From contig JADKGI010000017.1 in NCBI GenBank assembly GCA_016722285.1, forward strand, positions 62,001-126,000: a stretch of 64,000 nt of DNA, in the 5' to 3' direction. Shown here one piece after another: positions 14,626 to 22,754 of the stretch (its first letter is position 1; the number at the start of each line of letters is the position of its first letter). The notes beneath the pieces were generated by a model, which searched no databases, was not told where the DNA came from, and saw only the letters and a list, made by a program, of their open reading frames with translations. Both the position numbers and the translations under genes were made by a program. Source of the DNA: Saprospiraceae bacterium (GTDB taxonomy: Bacteria; Bacteroidota; Bacteroidia; Chitinophagales; Saprospiraceae).

Positions 14626-16202
14626 ATGGCAAATAAACCAGTTACCATGAATAGGATCAGATTAATCATGCAAAGCCTAAATCAAGGCGAGAGTATTATG
14701 GAAATAAGCCGTAAGTATGGCTTATCGAGAAACACTATAAAGAAATACCGTAATCTTTTTAGCGATGACGGAGTTAATATGACCCCTATCACTGATATGG
14801 ATGATGAGCAGCTATCAGAACAATTACAAAGCCCTTGTAAGGAAGCAGATAATAGTACCCGCTTTGCACGGTTAAAAGCCAGAAAAGAACACTACCTAAG
14901 ATCCCTTACCCGTAAGCATATGACCAAACAGTTGCTATGGGAACAATACAAAGAAGAAGAGGGGATAACGCTTATAGTAACTCACAGTTTAGCTATTACC
15001 TTCATAAGTGGGAATCTCAGCAAAAAACAGTCATGGTTCTGGGGAGTAAGCCCGGAGAACGGTTGGAAGTAGATTATGCAGGCGATAAACTTAAGTATAT
15101 AGACAAGGAAAGCGGAGAGATAAAACAATGTGATGTGCTGGTATGTGTATTACCGTACAGTGACCTTATTTACTGTGAAGCCCAGGAAGATCAGAGTCAG
15201 ATGAATTTTGTAGAGGGTATAGGTCGGTCGTTACACTATATTGGAAACGTACCCAAACTTATCATAAGCGACAACTTAAAGAGCGGAATAAAAACGCCTG
15301 ACAAGTATGAACCTAAACTCACGGAGTTATGTGAACAGATGTCGCTATACTATGAGACACACATGACGGCCACACGGGTAAGGAAGCCCAGAGACAAAGC
15401 CAGTGTCGAACGCAGTGTGACATTGGTCTATCAGCGCATATACGCTGTAATTGAAAACAGACCACTATCAAGCCTGAGGGAATTAAATCTATTAATATCC
15501 AAAGAGCTGGAATACTTAAATCACCGCAAAATGGATCGCAACGGCATGAGTAGATGGGAAGAATACCTTGAGTTGGAGCAGCCCTGCATGCTACCCTTAA
15601 AAGTAAGTAAGCTGATGGAGGTAAAAAGAAGCAGGGTGGGAAAAGTAAACAAAAACTACCACATACAACTTACAGAAGACAAGCATTACTACAGTGCTCC
15701 CAAGGAGTATGTATCAGAAGAAGTGAAGATAATATATACTCTTCGGGAAGTGGAGATATACAAAGGTAATAAACGGATAGCCGTGCATCTGCGGGATCGT
15801 CGTAAATATCAATACACGACTAAAGCAGAGCACATGCCTGTACACCATAAAGAGATGCAAAAAATACGGGGTTATACATCAGAAGATCTGATCCGCCAAG
15901 CAAAAGAAATAGGCGAACATACACAGAGGGTAGTAAAGGACATCTTACAGTCCAGACAATATATAGAGCAAAGCTTCATGAGCGTGGTGGGTGTCATCAG
16001 GTTGCAACATAAATATAGTAAAGAACGGGTAGAAAAAGCATGCTCCCTGATCAGTCCGGAGATGAAAGCCAATTATATGCTGGTAAAAACAATGTTGGAA
16101 AATCATATGGATAAAAGACAACCGGAAGGAGAAGCCGAAGACTACAAAACCATAACTCATACCAATATCAGATACATTACAAATTTCAAAAATAACATTT
16201 AA
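14626..16202 (+). pseudogene. istA: IS21 transposase IstA, frameshifted
   Basis: The N-terminal part (14626 to ~14960) has an HTH (IMEISRKYGLSRNTIKKY). The rest, in another frame, has the DDE catalytic core: LEVDYAGD, LIISDNLKSG and RDKASVE all present. The two frames join at the G-run 14961-14964 (EEEG to DNAYSNSQF), where a single-base change or a -1 shift is needed. The usual IstA is one ORF of ~500 residues, so I read this as one gene with a one-base indel. A programmed -1 slip is less likely: GAGGGGA is not a good slippery site. Confidence 0.85.
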
Positions 16203-16214
16203 AACACATCAGCA

Positions 16215-16961
16215 ATGAACAGAGAACAAACACTATCGCAGCTCAGAGAGCTAAATCTACAGGGCATGTATGAAGGATATGAAAGCATCATACACCTACC
16301 GATGGATAAACAACCGGAAGCCCATTACATGTTGGCAGATCTGGTGGAAAAAGAAAAATACAGTCGTCAGCACAAAAAGATGGAGATGTATCTGAAACTT
16401 AGTAAAATCAGATACACCGCACAAATCCAGGATATAGAATGCAATAAAGAACGCAATCTGAGTAAAGAAATAATATCACACCTGGCAGACTGTAACTTTA
16501 TAAAACGAGGAGATAACATATTGCTGAGTGGTTCTACGGGATGTGGTAAGAGTTACCTTGCATGCGCCATTGCACACCAGGCATGCAGCTTAGGACATAA
16601 AACGCTATACCTGAATATGAATAAATTTGTAGAACAGATAGCTATATCAAAAATAGACGGAACATACGTCAAACAACTGAGTAGATTGGAAAGACACGCA
16701 TTAGTGATCCTGGATGATTTTGGGCTGCAACCACTAAAATCGGATACCCGGCTGGCACTATTACAAATACTGGAAGACAGATACAAAAAGAAATCAACGA
16801 TAATAGCAAGCCAGCTCCCCATAGAAAAATGGTATGAATACATTGGTGACCCTACACTTGCAGATGCTATCATGGACAGACTGATATACAATGCACACAA
16901 AATAGAACTAAAAGGACCATCCATGAGGGAGCGAGGCGCAAAAAGCCAAGCTTTGGGGTAG
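16215..16961 (+). CDS. istB: IS21 helper ATPase IstB
   Basis: 248 residues, AAA+ ATPase with Walker A GSTGCGKS (about 107-114) and Walker B LVILDDFG (about 163-170). It assembles on DNA and directs IstA to the target. It begins 12 bp after istA. The last few codons (SQALG) come from a 16-bp palindrome (16949-17009), so the original C-terminus was replaced by a palindromic insertion. Confidence 0.93.
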   Translation: MNREQTLSQLRELNLQGMYEGYESIIHLPMDKQPEAHYMLADLVEKEKYSRQHKKMEMYLKLSKIRYTAQIQDIECNKERNLSKEIISHLADCNFIKRGDNILLSGSTGCGKSYLACAIAHQACSLGHKTLYLNMNKFVEQIAISKIDGTYVKQLSRLERHALVILDDFGLQPLKSDTRLALLQILEDRYKKKSTIIASQLPIEKWYEYIGDPTLADAIMDRLIYNAHKIELKGPSMRERGAKSQALG

Positions 16962-17009
16962 CCCCCTTCGGTCGCCCTGCGGGCTCCCTACGTGGGCTAC
17001 CCCAAAGCT
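16949..17009. repeat. 16-bp perfect palindromic hairpin in istB 3' end
   Basis: Arms AGCTTTGGGGTAGCCC (16949-16964) and its exact complement 16994-17009, with loop CCTTCGGTCGCCCTGCGGGC plus TCCCTACGT. The loop shares CTTCGG and CTCCCTACG words with hairpins at 18985-19030, 21574-21614 and 22835-22880. Confidence 0.75.
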
Positions 17010-17145
17010 AAGCGCGCCAGCAAAAGTGCAGGCAGTTATAAACAAGAATAATGAAATAATAAAACAAATAATTACCTTTGTAAAACCATTCTTTACCCTG
17101 GTCAATTTAAACCGGATTAGGTGGTCAATTTCACCGGATTACACA

Positions 17146-18123
17146 ATGTCAACTAAAATGCTTTCTATCTTAACTTATCTCATCATTGCCGGAATGCTGA
17201 TTTTTCTGGCCATCATGTCATTTGAGACCAAATCAGGGGGAGATGCAGCCACCAGAGGCTTAGGCAAATCCTTGATATTGCTGCCTGTTGCGGCAATTGT
17301 CTTTCTGGTAGTATTCAATCTACCGACAAGCAACTGGATCAAGTACTTCGGACTTGCCATCGGGCTTTTGTGTTTTGCCGCCTTAGTCATTTTTTTACTC
17401 GCACTGTCTGGTTCAAGTTTGGTCTTTCAGGATACCCGCACCACCACTGTTATGCAACCACATTATGAAGACCCGATTTTGACCAAAATGTTTGTTGTCT
17501 TCCATGAGGGCAAAGTGAAGCAGTGGAAAACTTTGCTGCAATCACATCCGGAACACGTTCAACACAAACAATTGTTGCAAGATATTTTGTCTGATGTTAC
17601 TTTAGATGAAAAGTCGAATCCTCGCAAATTGGAGTCCGTAAAATACATGCTCGACGCTGGCGCAAAAATTGGCACCGACAATTGCGGTATTTTTGCTATT
17701 TTGGTTAGACAAGGAAGATTCGACTTCGTTGAATTGCTTTTGCAGCATGGCACAGATACTAATTGCATTCCAGATGAAGGGCAAACAGTACTTGGTTTGG
17801 CTGTAGAAGGTTATTATGAAGAGGACAAGGAACAGGAAAAGGTAATTGATCTGCTTGTAAAGTATGGCGCCGACCTCAATGCAAAAATATATGACGAACA
17901 ACACCAGGATAGCCTCCCGCCCCTTTTATATGCAGCATATTATGGAAAGTGGCATTGTTGCCAAACCTTGCTGAAAAACGGAGCCGACCCCTATTACAAG
18001 AATAAAGACGGCGTCAGCATTAAAGATTTCATTCTCAAAGAAGCGGAGAAATCAGAGGATCAACTCTACTACCAGGATCCGGATTTCTTGAAATTAGTGG
18101 AGCAAATTAAACAGTACCAATAA
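17146..18123 (+). CDS. membrane-anchored ankyrin-repeat protein
   Basis: 325 residues from ATG 17146 (MSTKMLSILTYL). Codons further upstream belong to the IS21 end. Three N-terminal membrane segments (about residues 5-22, 38-58, 65-90) precede at least four ankyrin repeats (KYMLDAGAKIG, ELLLQHGTDTN, DLLVKYGADLNAK, QTLLKNGADPYYK), so a soluble protein-binding domain is anchored to the membrane. The IS21 insertion separates it from its own promoter while the target duplication keeps the start codon. Expression now depends on outward transcription from the IS, if any. Partner unknown. Confidence 0.8.
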   Translation: MSTKMLSILTYLIIAGMLIFLAIMSFETKSGGDAATRGLGKSLILLPVAAIVFLVVFNLPTSNWIKYFGLAIGLLCFAALVIFLLALSGSSLVFQDTRTTTVMQPHYEDPILTKMFVVFHEGKVKQWKTLLQSHPEHVQHKQLLQDILSDVTLDEKSNPRKLESVKYMLDAGAKIGTDNCGIFAILVRQGRFDFVELLLQHGTDTNCIPDEGQTVLGLAVEGYYEEDKEQEKVIDLLVKYGADLNAKIYDEQHQDSLPPLLYAAYYGKWHCCQTLLKNGADPYYKNKDGVSIKDFILKEAEKSEDQLYYQDPDFLKLVEQIKQYQ

Positions 18124-18179
18124 AAGCCAGAAACGGCGGCCTTGATATATAAAAAACCACGAACACTCACTTCCCGAAA

Positions 18180-18225
18180 ATGCTTCCTAAACGTCGCAAA
18201 TTCGGGAAGCGTAACTTTAACTCAG
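18180..18225. repeat. hairpin after ankyrin gene
   Basis: CTTCCCGAA and TTCGGGAAG form a 9-bp stem around a ~24-nt loop, followed by CGTAAC. There is no T-tract, so it is not a standard terminator, and it lacks clear attC cores. Confidence 0.4.
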
Positions 18226-18268
18226 ATTAAAAAAGACTACAAAAATTTGAAATTGTTCCACAATTAGT

Positions 18269-18276
18269 TAACTTTG
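18269..18276 (+). promoter_or_regulatory. -7 box TAACTTTG of RelE/XRE operon
   Basis: Ends exactly 4 bp before ATG 18281, the same spacing as at the higB-like operon (12354-12361). Predicts leaderless toxin mRNA. Confidence 0.45.
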
Positions 18277-18280
18277 TATC

Positions 18281-18616
18281 ATGGAACAAATTCGAAAATT
18301 AATCTTCTTTAAAACTTACTTCTTTGATTTCTACGAAAATCAAGAACAAAAAGTAAAGCAGAAGATGGATTTTGGTCTTTTCTTGTTACAATATGTCAAA
18401 CAAGTTCCTAGTAAACACATAGGCTCAACACTGGAGAAGAATTTGTTTTATTTAAGAGTTAAACAAGGGTCAAATATATTTAGAATATTCTTTTGTTATG
18501 ATGAAGATAAAATTGTAGTTATCATGAATGGATTTACAAAGAAAACTCAAAAGACACCAACTAAAGAAATAGACAAAGCAATTTCAATAATAAAACAATA
18601 TTTTGATGAAAAATAG
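18281..18616 (+). CDS. RelE/ParE-family (Gp49-like) toxin
   Basis: 111 residues with the phage Gp49/HigB-like pattern: YFFDFYENQEQKVKQK near the N-terminus, the central LEKNLFYLRVKQGSNIFRIFFCYDEDKIVVIMNGF split over two strands, and the FTKKTQKTPTKEIDKA signature. Expected role is translation-dependent mRNA cleavage. Overlaps the antitoxin gene by 14 bp. Stand-alone module between the ankyrin gene and a group II intron remnant. Confidence 0.82.
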   Translation: MEQIRKLIFFKTYFFDFYENQEQKVKQKMDFGLFLLQYVKQVPSKHIGSTLEKNLFYLRVKQGSNIFRIFFCYDEDKIVVIMNGFTKKTQKTPTKEIDKAISIIKQYFDEK

Positions 18617-18905
18617 CAAACATATTACAACGTTCGAAGAACATTTAACAAGGCAATACGGACAAATTGGCTCTGAGAAGAGAACAGAATTTGAATCCAA
18701 AGCAAAGTCATTTGTAATAGGTGAACTTTTAAAAGAAGAACGCCTTGAAGCAAATTTAACACAAGAAGAATTGGCTGATAAAATTGGAGCGAAAAAGAGT
18801 TATATATCAAGAGTCGAAAATGGAAAGACTGATATTCAAATATCAACTCTTTTTAGACTCTTTGAATTTGGACTTGGCAAACGAATAAACATAATAATAG
18901 AATAA
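18603..18905 (+). CDS. XRE-family antitoxin
   Basis: 100 residues. HTH at about residues 45-95 (LKEERLEANLTQEELADKIG, then KKSYISRVENGKTDIQ). The N-terminal part should wrap the toxin. Overlap with the toxin gene implies coupled translation. Likely autorepressor. Confidence 0.85.
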   Translation: MMKNSKHITTFEEHLTRQYGQIGSEKRTEFESKAKSFVIGELLKEERLEANLTQEELADKIGAKKSYISRVENGKTDIQISTLFRLFEFGLGKRINIIIE

Positions 18906-19775
18906 ACCCGAGATAGTCGAGTAGGTAAAGGGGAGTCTCACCCCTAAACCTCTCACAGAACCGTACGTACGGGTCTCGTACCCGCCTGCCTACGGAGTCG
19001 GGCAGGCCCGCCTGCTCCGAAGCGAGCAGGTACGGCGGTTCGCAAATCATCAACCAAATAGCTCTTTTCACCCATTTGGTCTATCCATTAGTTTAAGAGT
19101 AGGCTAAGATTATCTTTCCTATCCGAATTTCATGGAAATTCAAGTTCAGTCCTTCCCCAATGTGAGACTTACCAGGTATGGAATTACCATCCCAGACTCG
19201 TTGCTATAGGTACTATGACCTCTGCTGACTTCTCTGCTCTATCAATAAATGATTACAGAGATCTCCCTCGGTAAGACAAATATCTTTCAGTCAATCGCTG
19301 CCGAATCTACACATCAGGTATCAGAACTTCGGGCGTTAGTATGGCTCCCCACCCACTTTCGTGGTTCCTTCCTTTGAAGCACTGCCGTACTTCACCCTGC
19401 GGGACCAGTCAGTCATCTTACCCAACCTGTCAAGCCTCTTATCCGATTCCTATTTGTCGGTACCGACTTTTGCAGTCCTGCTTACTTGCCCGACTCGTAA
19501 GCAGGCGAGCTTCAGTGCATGGATCACTCCAAACCATCCGCCTATGGCGCGCAGCTTGCTAATACTTCTGGGCGTTACACCAGCGTATGTGAGACTTTCA
19601 ACTGATATGGTTCTTAAATAGACATTACGGAGATATGACGTTATACCAGCGTATGTGAGACTTTCAAACCGGTGGATAATTATGTTACGGGCTTTCACAC
19701 TCAAGATAAACTGTTTCTTCAAACAGTTTGTACTTCTCATTGCTGAGTTGTACATTTGCCATTCAAGGCACACAC
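18906..19775 (-). mobile_element. group II intron remnant, ORF-less (copy 1)
   Basis: On the minus strand it reads 5' GTGTG (19775) to a 3' end with GTACGTACGG...CTGTGAGAGG and a domain VI-like stem followed by CTACTCGACT (about 18916). The conserved group II words GAAGTCAGCAGAGGTCATAG occur at about 19216-19236. No reverse transcriptase is left. Domain V carries an inserted double hairpin (18985-19030). The body is nearly identical to 22755-23560, but the last ~60 bp (domain V 3' strand and VI) differ. It lies directly beside attC-like arm 19778. Confidence 0.7.
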
Positions 19776-19898
19776 AGCGGTTTGGCGTTATGCGGGCATT
19801 CAAGTAAAATGGAGTGCTGGTTTCCAAATAAGCATTTGTCTTGCCGACAAATACTTCTCCGAAAACCCGCACAACGCCAAGCCGCAAACCGTTGTGGC
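19776..19898 (+). repeat. attC-like site, left core replaced by intron
   Basis: Left arm CGGTTTGGCGTTATGCGGG (19778-19796); mate 19866-19891 with an extra GCCG bulge; right core CCGTTGTGGC (19889-19898). The expected AAC core left of 19778 is missing; the group II intron begins there with GTGTG on the minus strand. Confidence 0.6.
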
Positions 19899-20012
19899 TC
19901 ATGAAAGGAAGAAACGACCAACCTCCGCAAAGAAAATCTCTCAGTTTACAAAGATTTTTACAGCCTAGGTAAAGTTGTCGGCTCACATTTTAACATTGAG
20001 TGGTAACTTTTG

Positions 20013-20037
20013 ACGATTTTTTAACCATCAAAAGTTT
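20013..20037. repeat. small inverted repeat upstream of 20044 gene
   Basis: AACTTTTGA and TCAAAAGTT (within 20012-20043) form a 9-bp stem with a 14-nt loop, just before the ATG at 20044. Regulatory role is possible but unsupported. Confidence 0.3.
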
Positions 20038-20043
20038 TACGGT

Positions 20044-20925
20044 ATGCGGATTTTATTTGTTTTTATGATTCTACCTACTATTCTTTCATTTTTAAACGCA
20101 CAGTGTTTTCATGCATAAGTTGAAAACACTTTTAATTACCAATACACACCAGGGAATCCCATAGGTGCAAGAATAGGTATTGATTTTGTGGAACATACAG
20201 CAACAGATTGGGTAAATGTGAGTGTTAGTAATAGTGCTTTTATAGTGTTTAAAAATAATATAAATGTAGGCTCCGAAGCAACTTATAATTCTGGAGATGT
20301 AATAAAAATAGTGCCTGATCAAAATGGAGCTGTTAGTATAGATATATTAACAGACGAAAGTGGCTGTCCACCGGACTGGGGAAGTTTTAGAAGTAGTTGT
20401 TTTCAATCAGCTATGCCTGTAACATGGCAATCACCACCAATCGCAACTCTAAAGAAAGAAATCGCCCAAATCACTTGGTCAATCGCATCCCAACTCAACA
20501 ACGAAAAATACATCATAGAGCATAGTTCTAATGGAAAGCACTTCTCATCTATAGGAGAGATGGCAGGCGATGGCACCAACAACGAAACAAAACACTACGA
20601 ATACATCCACTCATCACCATCCATCGGGATGAACTACAACCGCATCAAGCAAGTGGACTATGATGGTAAGTACAGCTATAGTGATATAGCAATTGTGAGA
20701 TATGATGGTAATGGTCAAACCAACATATATCCCAATCCTGCTACATCAGAAGTGAATATCTCAACTACAGAACCAACATCGCTGCAAATTATGGATATTT
20801 ATGGCCGAGTACTCTCAAAACAGGACTTATCTGAAGGACAAAACACTATAAATCTGGCAGAACTTCCAAAAGGAATTCTTATCTTTGTGGTCGGAGAACA
20901 GAGATATTTAGTACGTAGGATGTAA
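20044..20925 (+). pseudogene. secreted T9SS-sorted protein with in-frame stop
   Basis: From ATG 20044 there is a good signal peptide (MRILFVFMILPTILSFLNAQ), then an in-frame TAA (20116). The same frame then continues to 20925. The long part has no clear catalytic domain. Its second half is the common Bacteroidota arrangement: a fibronectin-like stretch (ITWSIASQLNNEKYIIEHSS) and a C-terminal type A sorting domain (NIYPNPATSEVNIS... PKGI...YLVRRM) for type IX export. It is either a nonsense pseudogene or a sequence error; translation from GTG 20188 alone would lack a signal peptide. It looks like the C-terminal remnant of a larger surface protein. Confidence 0.6.
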
Positions 20926-21008
20926 GTTTTAATAATATGCTACTCTGAATTCTTTTTGGGCATCCAACGTACTAAAAGTTTTGAAGGAATAAATGTCTCA
21001 ATAGTTTG

Positions 21009-21016
21009 TATCTTTG
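21009..21016 (+). promoter_or_regulatory. -7 box TATCTTTG of hicAB
   Basis: TATCTTTG, 16 bp before the TTG start at 21033; excludes the upstream TTG at 21006. Confidence 0.5.
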
Positions 21017-21032
21017 TAAAAAGATAAATAGG

Positions 21033-21293
21033 TTGAGCAAAACAGACAAAATTCTATTAAAAATTATCAATGGACTTTCAGATAAGAACATTGATTTTAG
21101 TGAATTTGTAAGTTTACTTTTAAAGCTCGGATTTGAATTGAGAACTAAAGGCAGTCATCATATTTTCACAAAAGAAGGAATTGATGAAATAATCAACATT
21201 CAAACAAAAAATGGCAAAGCAAAACCTTATCAAGTTAAACAAGTAAGAGAACTCATTATCAAATACAAATTAAATTCAAATATAGATGGATAA
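21033..21293 (+). CDS. hicA: HicA-family mRNA interferase toxin
   Basis: 86 residues from TTG 21033 (SKTDKILLKIINGLSDKN). HicA dsRBD-like fold: FSEFVSLLLKLGFELRTKGS then HHIFTKEG with the catalytic His motif (SHHIF), and PYQVKQVRELIIKY at the end. It degrades mRNA independently of the ribosome. The start is chosen because the -7 promoter box covers the longer ORF's start. Overlaps hicB by 8 bp. Confidence 0.85.
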   Translation: MSKTDKILLKIINGLSDKNIDFSEFVSLLLKLGFELRTKGSHHIFTKEGIDEIINIQTKNGKAKPYQVKQVRELIIKYKLNSNIDG

Positions 21294-21501
21294 TATAAAG
21301 TATGAATTAATTATTTTCTGGAGTGATTCTGATGATTCGTTTATAGTCGAAGTACCTGAACTTGCAGGTTGCAAGGCAGATGGCGAAACATACGAAGAAG
21401 CTATTTTTAATGCAAAGATTGTTATTAGTGAATGGATCGAAACCGCTAGAAATATGGGCAGAGAAATCCCGAAGCCTAAAGGGAAACTTATGTATGCATA
21501 A
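21286..21501 (+). CDS. hicB: HicB-family antitoxin
   Basis: 71 residues with the partial RNase H fold of HicB: YELIIFWSDSDDSFIVEVPE, LAGCKADGETYEEAI, then NAKIVISEWIETARNMGR and a short tail (IPKPKG). It lacks a separate DNA-binding domain, so it is the short HicB type. Neutralises HicA; overlaps hicA by 8 bp. Confidence 0.87.
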   Translation: MDNIKYELIIFWSDSDDSFIVEVPELAGCKADGETYEEAIFNAKIVISEWIETARNMGREIPKPKGKLMYA

Positions 21502-21567
21502 ATAGAATTACGAAGCCATAACAGTAGCTATGACGATATGCTCCCTATCGGTCACTCACCGCAAAGC

Positions 21568-21647
21568 ACAGCAGTTGTCCAAGATACCTCCCTACGGTCG
21601 GCATCTTGGACAACGAATAAGTGACTCCGTCACTTATTCGTTGCTGT
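21568..21647. repeat. double palindromic hairpin (12 bp + 12 bp)
   Basis: Hairpin 1: GTTGTCCAAGAT (21574-21585) with perfect mate 21603-21614, loop ACCTCCCTACGGTCGGC. Hairpin 2: CGAATAAGTGAC (21614-21625) with perfect mate 21629-21640, loop TCC. Outer arms ACAGCA/TGCTGT (21568-21573, 21642-21647) enclose both. Lies between hicB and the propeller gene. Confidence 0.75.
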
Positions 21648-21681
21648 AACCTAAACAAACCAAGAACCAATAGGAAAACAT

Positions 21682-22746
21682 ATGAAATTAATCTTACCAA
21701 AATATTTTACAATTGTAGGCTTGATATTTATCTTATCTTCTTGTAATGGACAGGTCAAGCAAAAGAAAATTGAAGATAATATAACCACAGGAAAAATAGA
21801 AAACCCAAATGGAAATGTTTATTGCGGTTTTTTAGATAAAGAAGACAATCTTTGGTTTGGAACTACCAACGATGGTGTTTATAAATTTGAAGGTTCAAAT
21901 TTTGTTCATTTTACAGAAAAAGACGGGCTTTCTAACAATAAAATATCTTGTATTTATCAAGTTGATAATGGCGATTTATGGTTTGGAACAGCAAACGGAA
22001 TTTCCATTTTTAATGGAACAAAGTTTACGTATTTAAAAATTCCAGAATATAAAATCTCAACCGATTGGCTTAAAAAATCATATCCGATGGTCAATCCAAA
22101 TGAAGTACAATCTATTGTTCAAGATAAAAATGGAATGTATTGGATAGGAACAAACGGAGCTGGAGCATATCGTTACGATGGCAAATCATTCACGAACTTC
22201 TTATCAGAAATTGGCGACACTATGCCTGATGGACTTTATCACAACGTTATTCAAAGCATTACAGAAGATAATTACGGAAACTTATGGTTCGCCTCAATGT
22301 CTCACGGTGGAGTTCACAAATTTGACGGAAAAACCTTTACTCAATATAAGCCGAAAGATGGAATAAGTGACGACCAAATAAGGATAATTATTGTTGACAG
22401 TAAGAGAATTATTTGGTTTGGGTTCAATGGTAATAGAGAAAGTGGCTTGACTTCCTTTAACGGAAATTCATTTCAAACCTTTACAGAGAAAGACGGACTT
22501 TGCACCAAAAATGTCAGAGCAATTTATGAAGACACACAAGGTAATTTATGGGTTGGTGGAATGCAAGGATTTTGTGTCTATAACGGAAAAGAATTTACTC
22601 GATTTGTTGATAATAAAAATGTTACTTACGAAAGGATAGTCTTTATAGTCGGAGATAAAAAAGACAACATTTGGTTTGGTGGAACAAATGGATTTTGGAA
22701 ATATGACAAAGAAGTAGTTACTGATATGACAAGAAGGAATAAATAA
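21682..22746 (+). CDS. Reg_prop beta-propeller lipoprotein
   Basis: 354 residues. Lipoprotein signal peptide with lipobox ILSSC (Cys about residue 21). The rest is a single seven-bladed-type propeller of two-component-regulator (Reg_prop) repeats, each with a (N/D)LWFGT..GVYKF/YDG core: NLWFGTTNDG, DLWFGTANG, MYWIGTNGAG, NLWFASMSHG, IIWFGFNGN, NLWVGGMQG, NIWFGGTNG. Such domains usually form the periplasmic sensor of hybrid kinases. Here it is alone, without kinase or other output domain, so it is a free lipid-anchored propeller. A frameshifted paralogue is at 38236-39350. Followed directly by a split attC-like site. Confidence 0.82.
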   Translation: MKLILPKYFTIVGLIFILSSCNGQVKQKKIEDNITTGKIENPNGNVYCGFLDKEDNLWFGTTNDGVYKFEGSNFVHFTEKDGLSNNKISCIYQVDNGDLWFGTANGISIFNGTKFTYLKIPEYKISTDWLKKSYPMVNPNEVQSIVQDKNGMYWIGTNGAGAYRYDGKSFTNFLSEIGDTMPDGLYHNVIQSITEDNYGNLWFASMSHGGVHKFDGKTFTQYKPKDGISDDQIRIIIVDSKRIIWFGFNGNRESGLTSFNGNSFQTFTEKDGLCTKNVRAIYEDTQGNLWVGGMQGFCVYNGKEFTRFVDNKNVTYERIVFIVGDKKDNIWFGGTNGFWKYDKEVVTDMTRRNK

Positions 22747-22748
22747 AA

Positions 22749-22754
22749 GGCAAC
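22749..22754 (+). repeat. left core of split attC-like site (GGCAAC)
   Basis: GGCAAC sits 8 bp after the propeller stop and immediately before the intron 3' end. It is the AAC-type core complementary in position to the GTT core at 23676-23682. Confidence 0.45.

Larger units (their letters stand above)
14467..17143 (+). mobile_element. IS21-family insertion sequence, 2677 bp, 8-bp TSD
   Basis: Terminal repeats begin TGTAAAATCCGGTTGAAATT on the left and TGTAATCCGGTGAAATTGAC on the right (reverse complement), with extra internal copies of the TCCGG...TTGACC unit as is usual for IS21 ends. The target duplication CAATGTCA is present at 14459-14466 and 17144-17151. It carries istA (frameshifted) and istB. 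It landed on the start codon of the ankyrin gene, and the duplication restores that ATG. Confidence 0.93.

Noticed and set aside
14937..15072. Programmed -1 frameshift in istA
   Set aside because: GAGGGGA is not a standard slippery heptamer, IS21 istA is normally one frame, and other one-base shifts in this sequence suggest errors.
19450..19986. 178-codon ORF on minus across the intron 5' end and attC-like site
   Set aside because: It runs through intron RNA and the repeat; composition is Cys/Arg/Ser-rich and the same frame is broken in copy 2. Not a gene.
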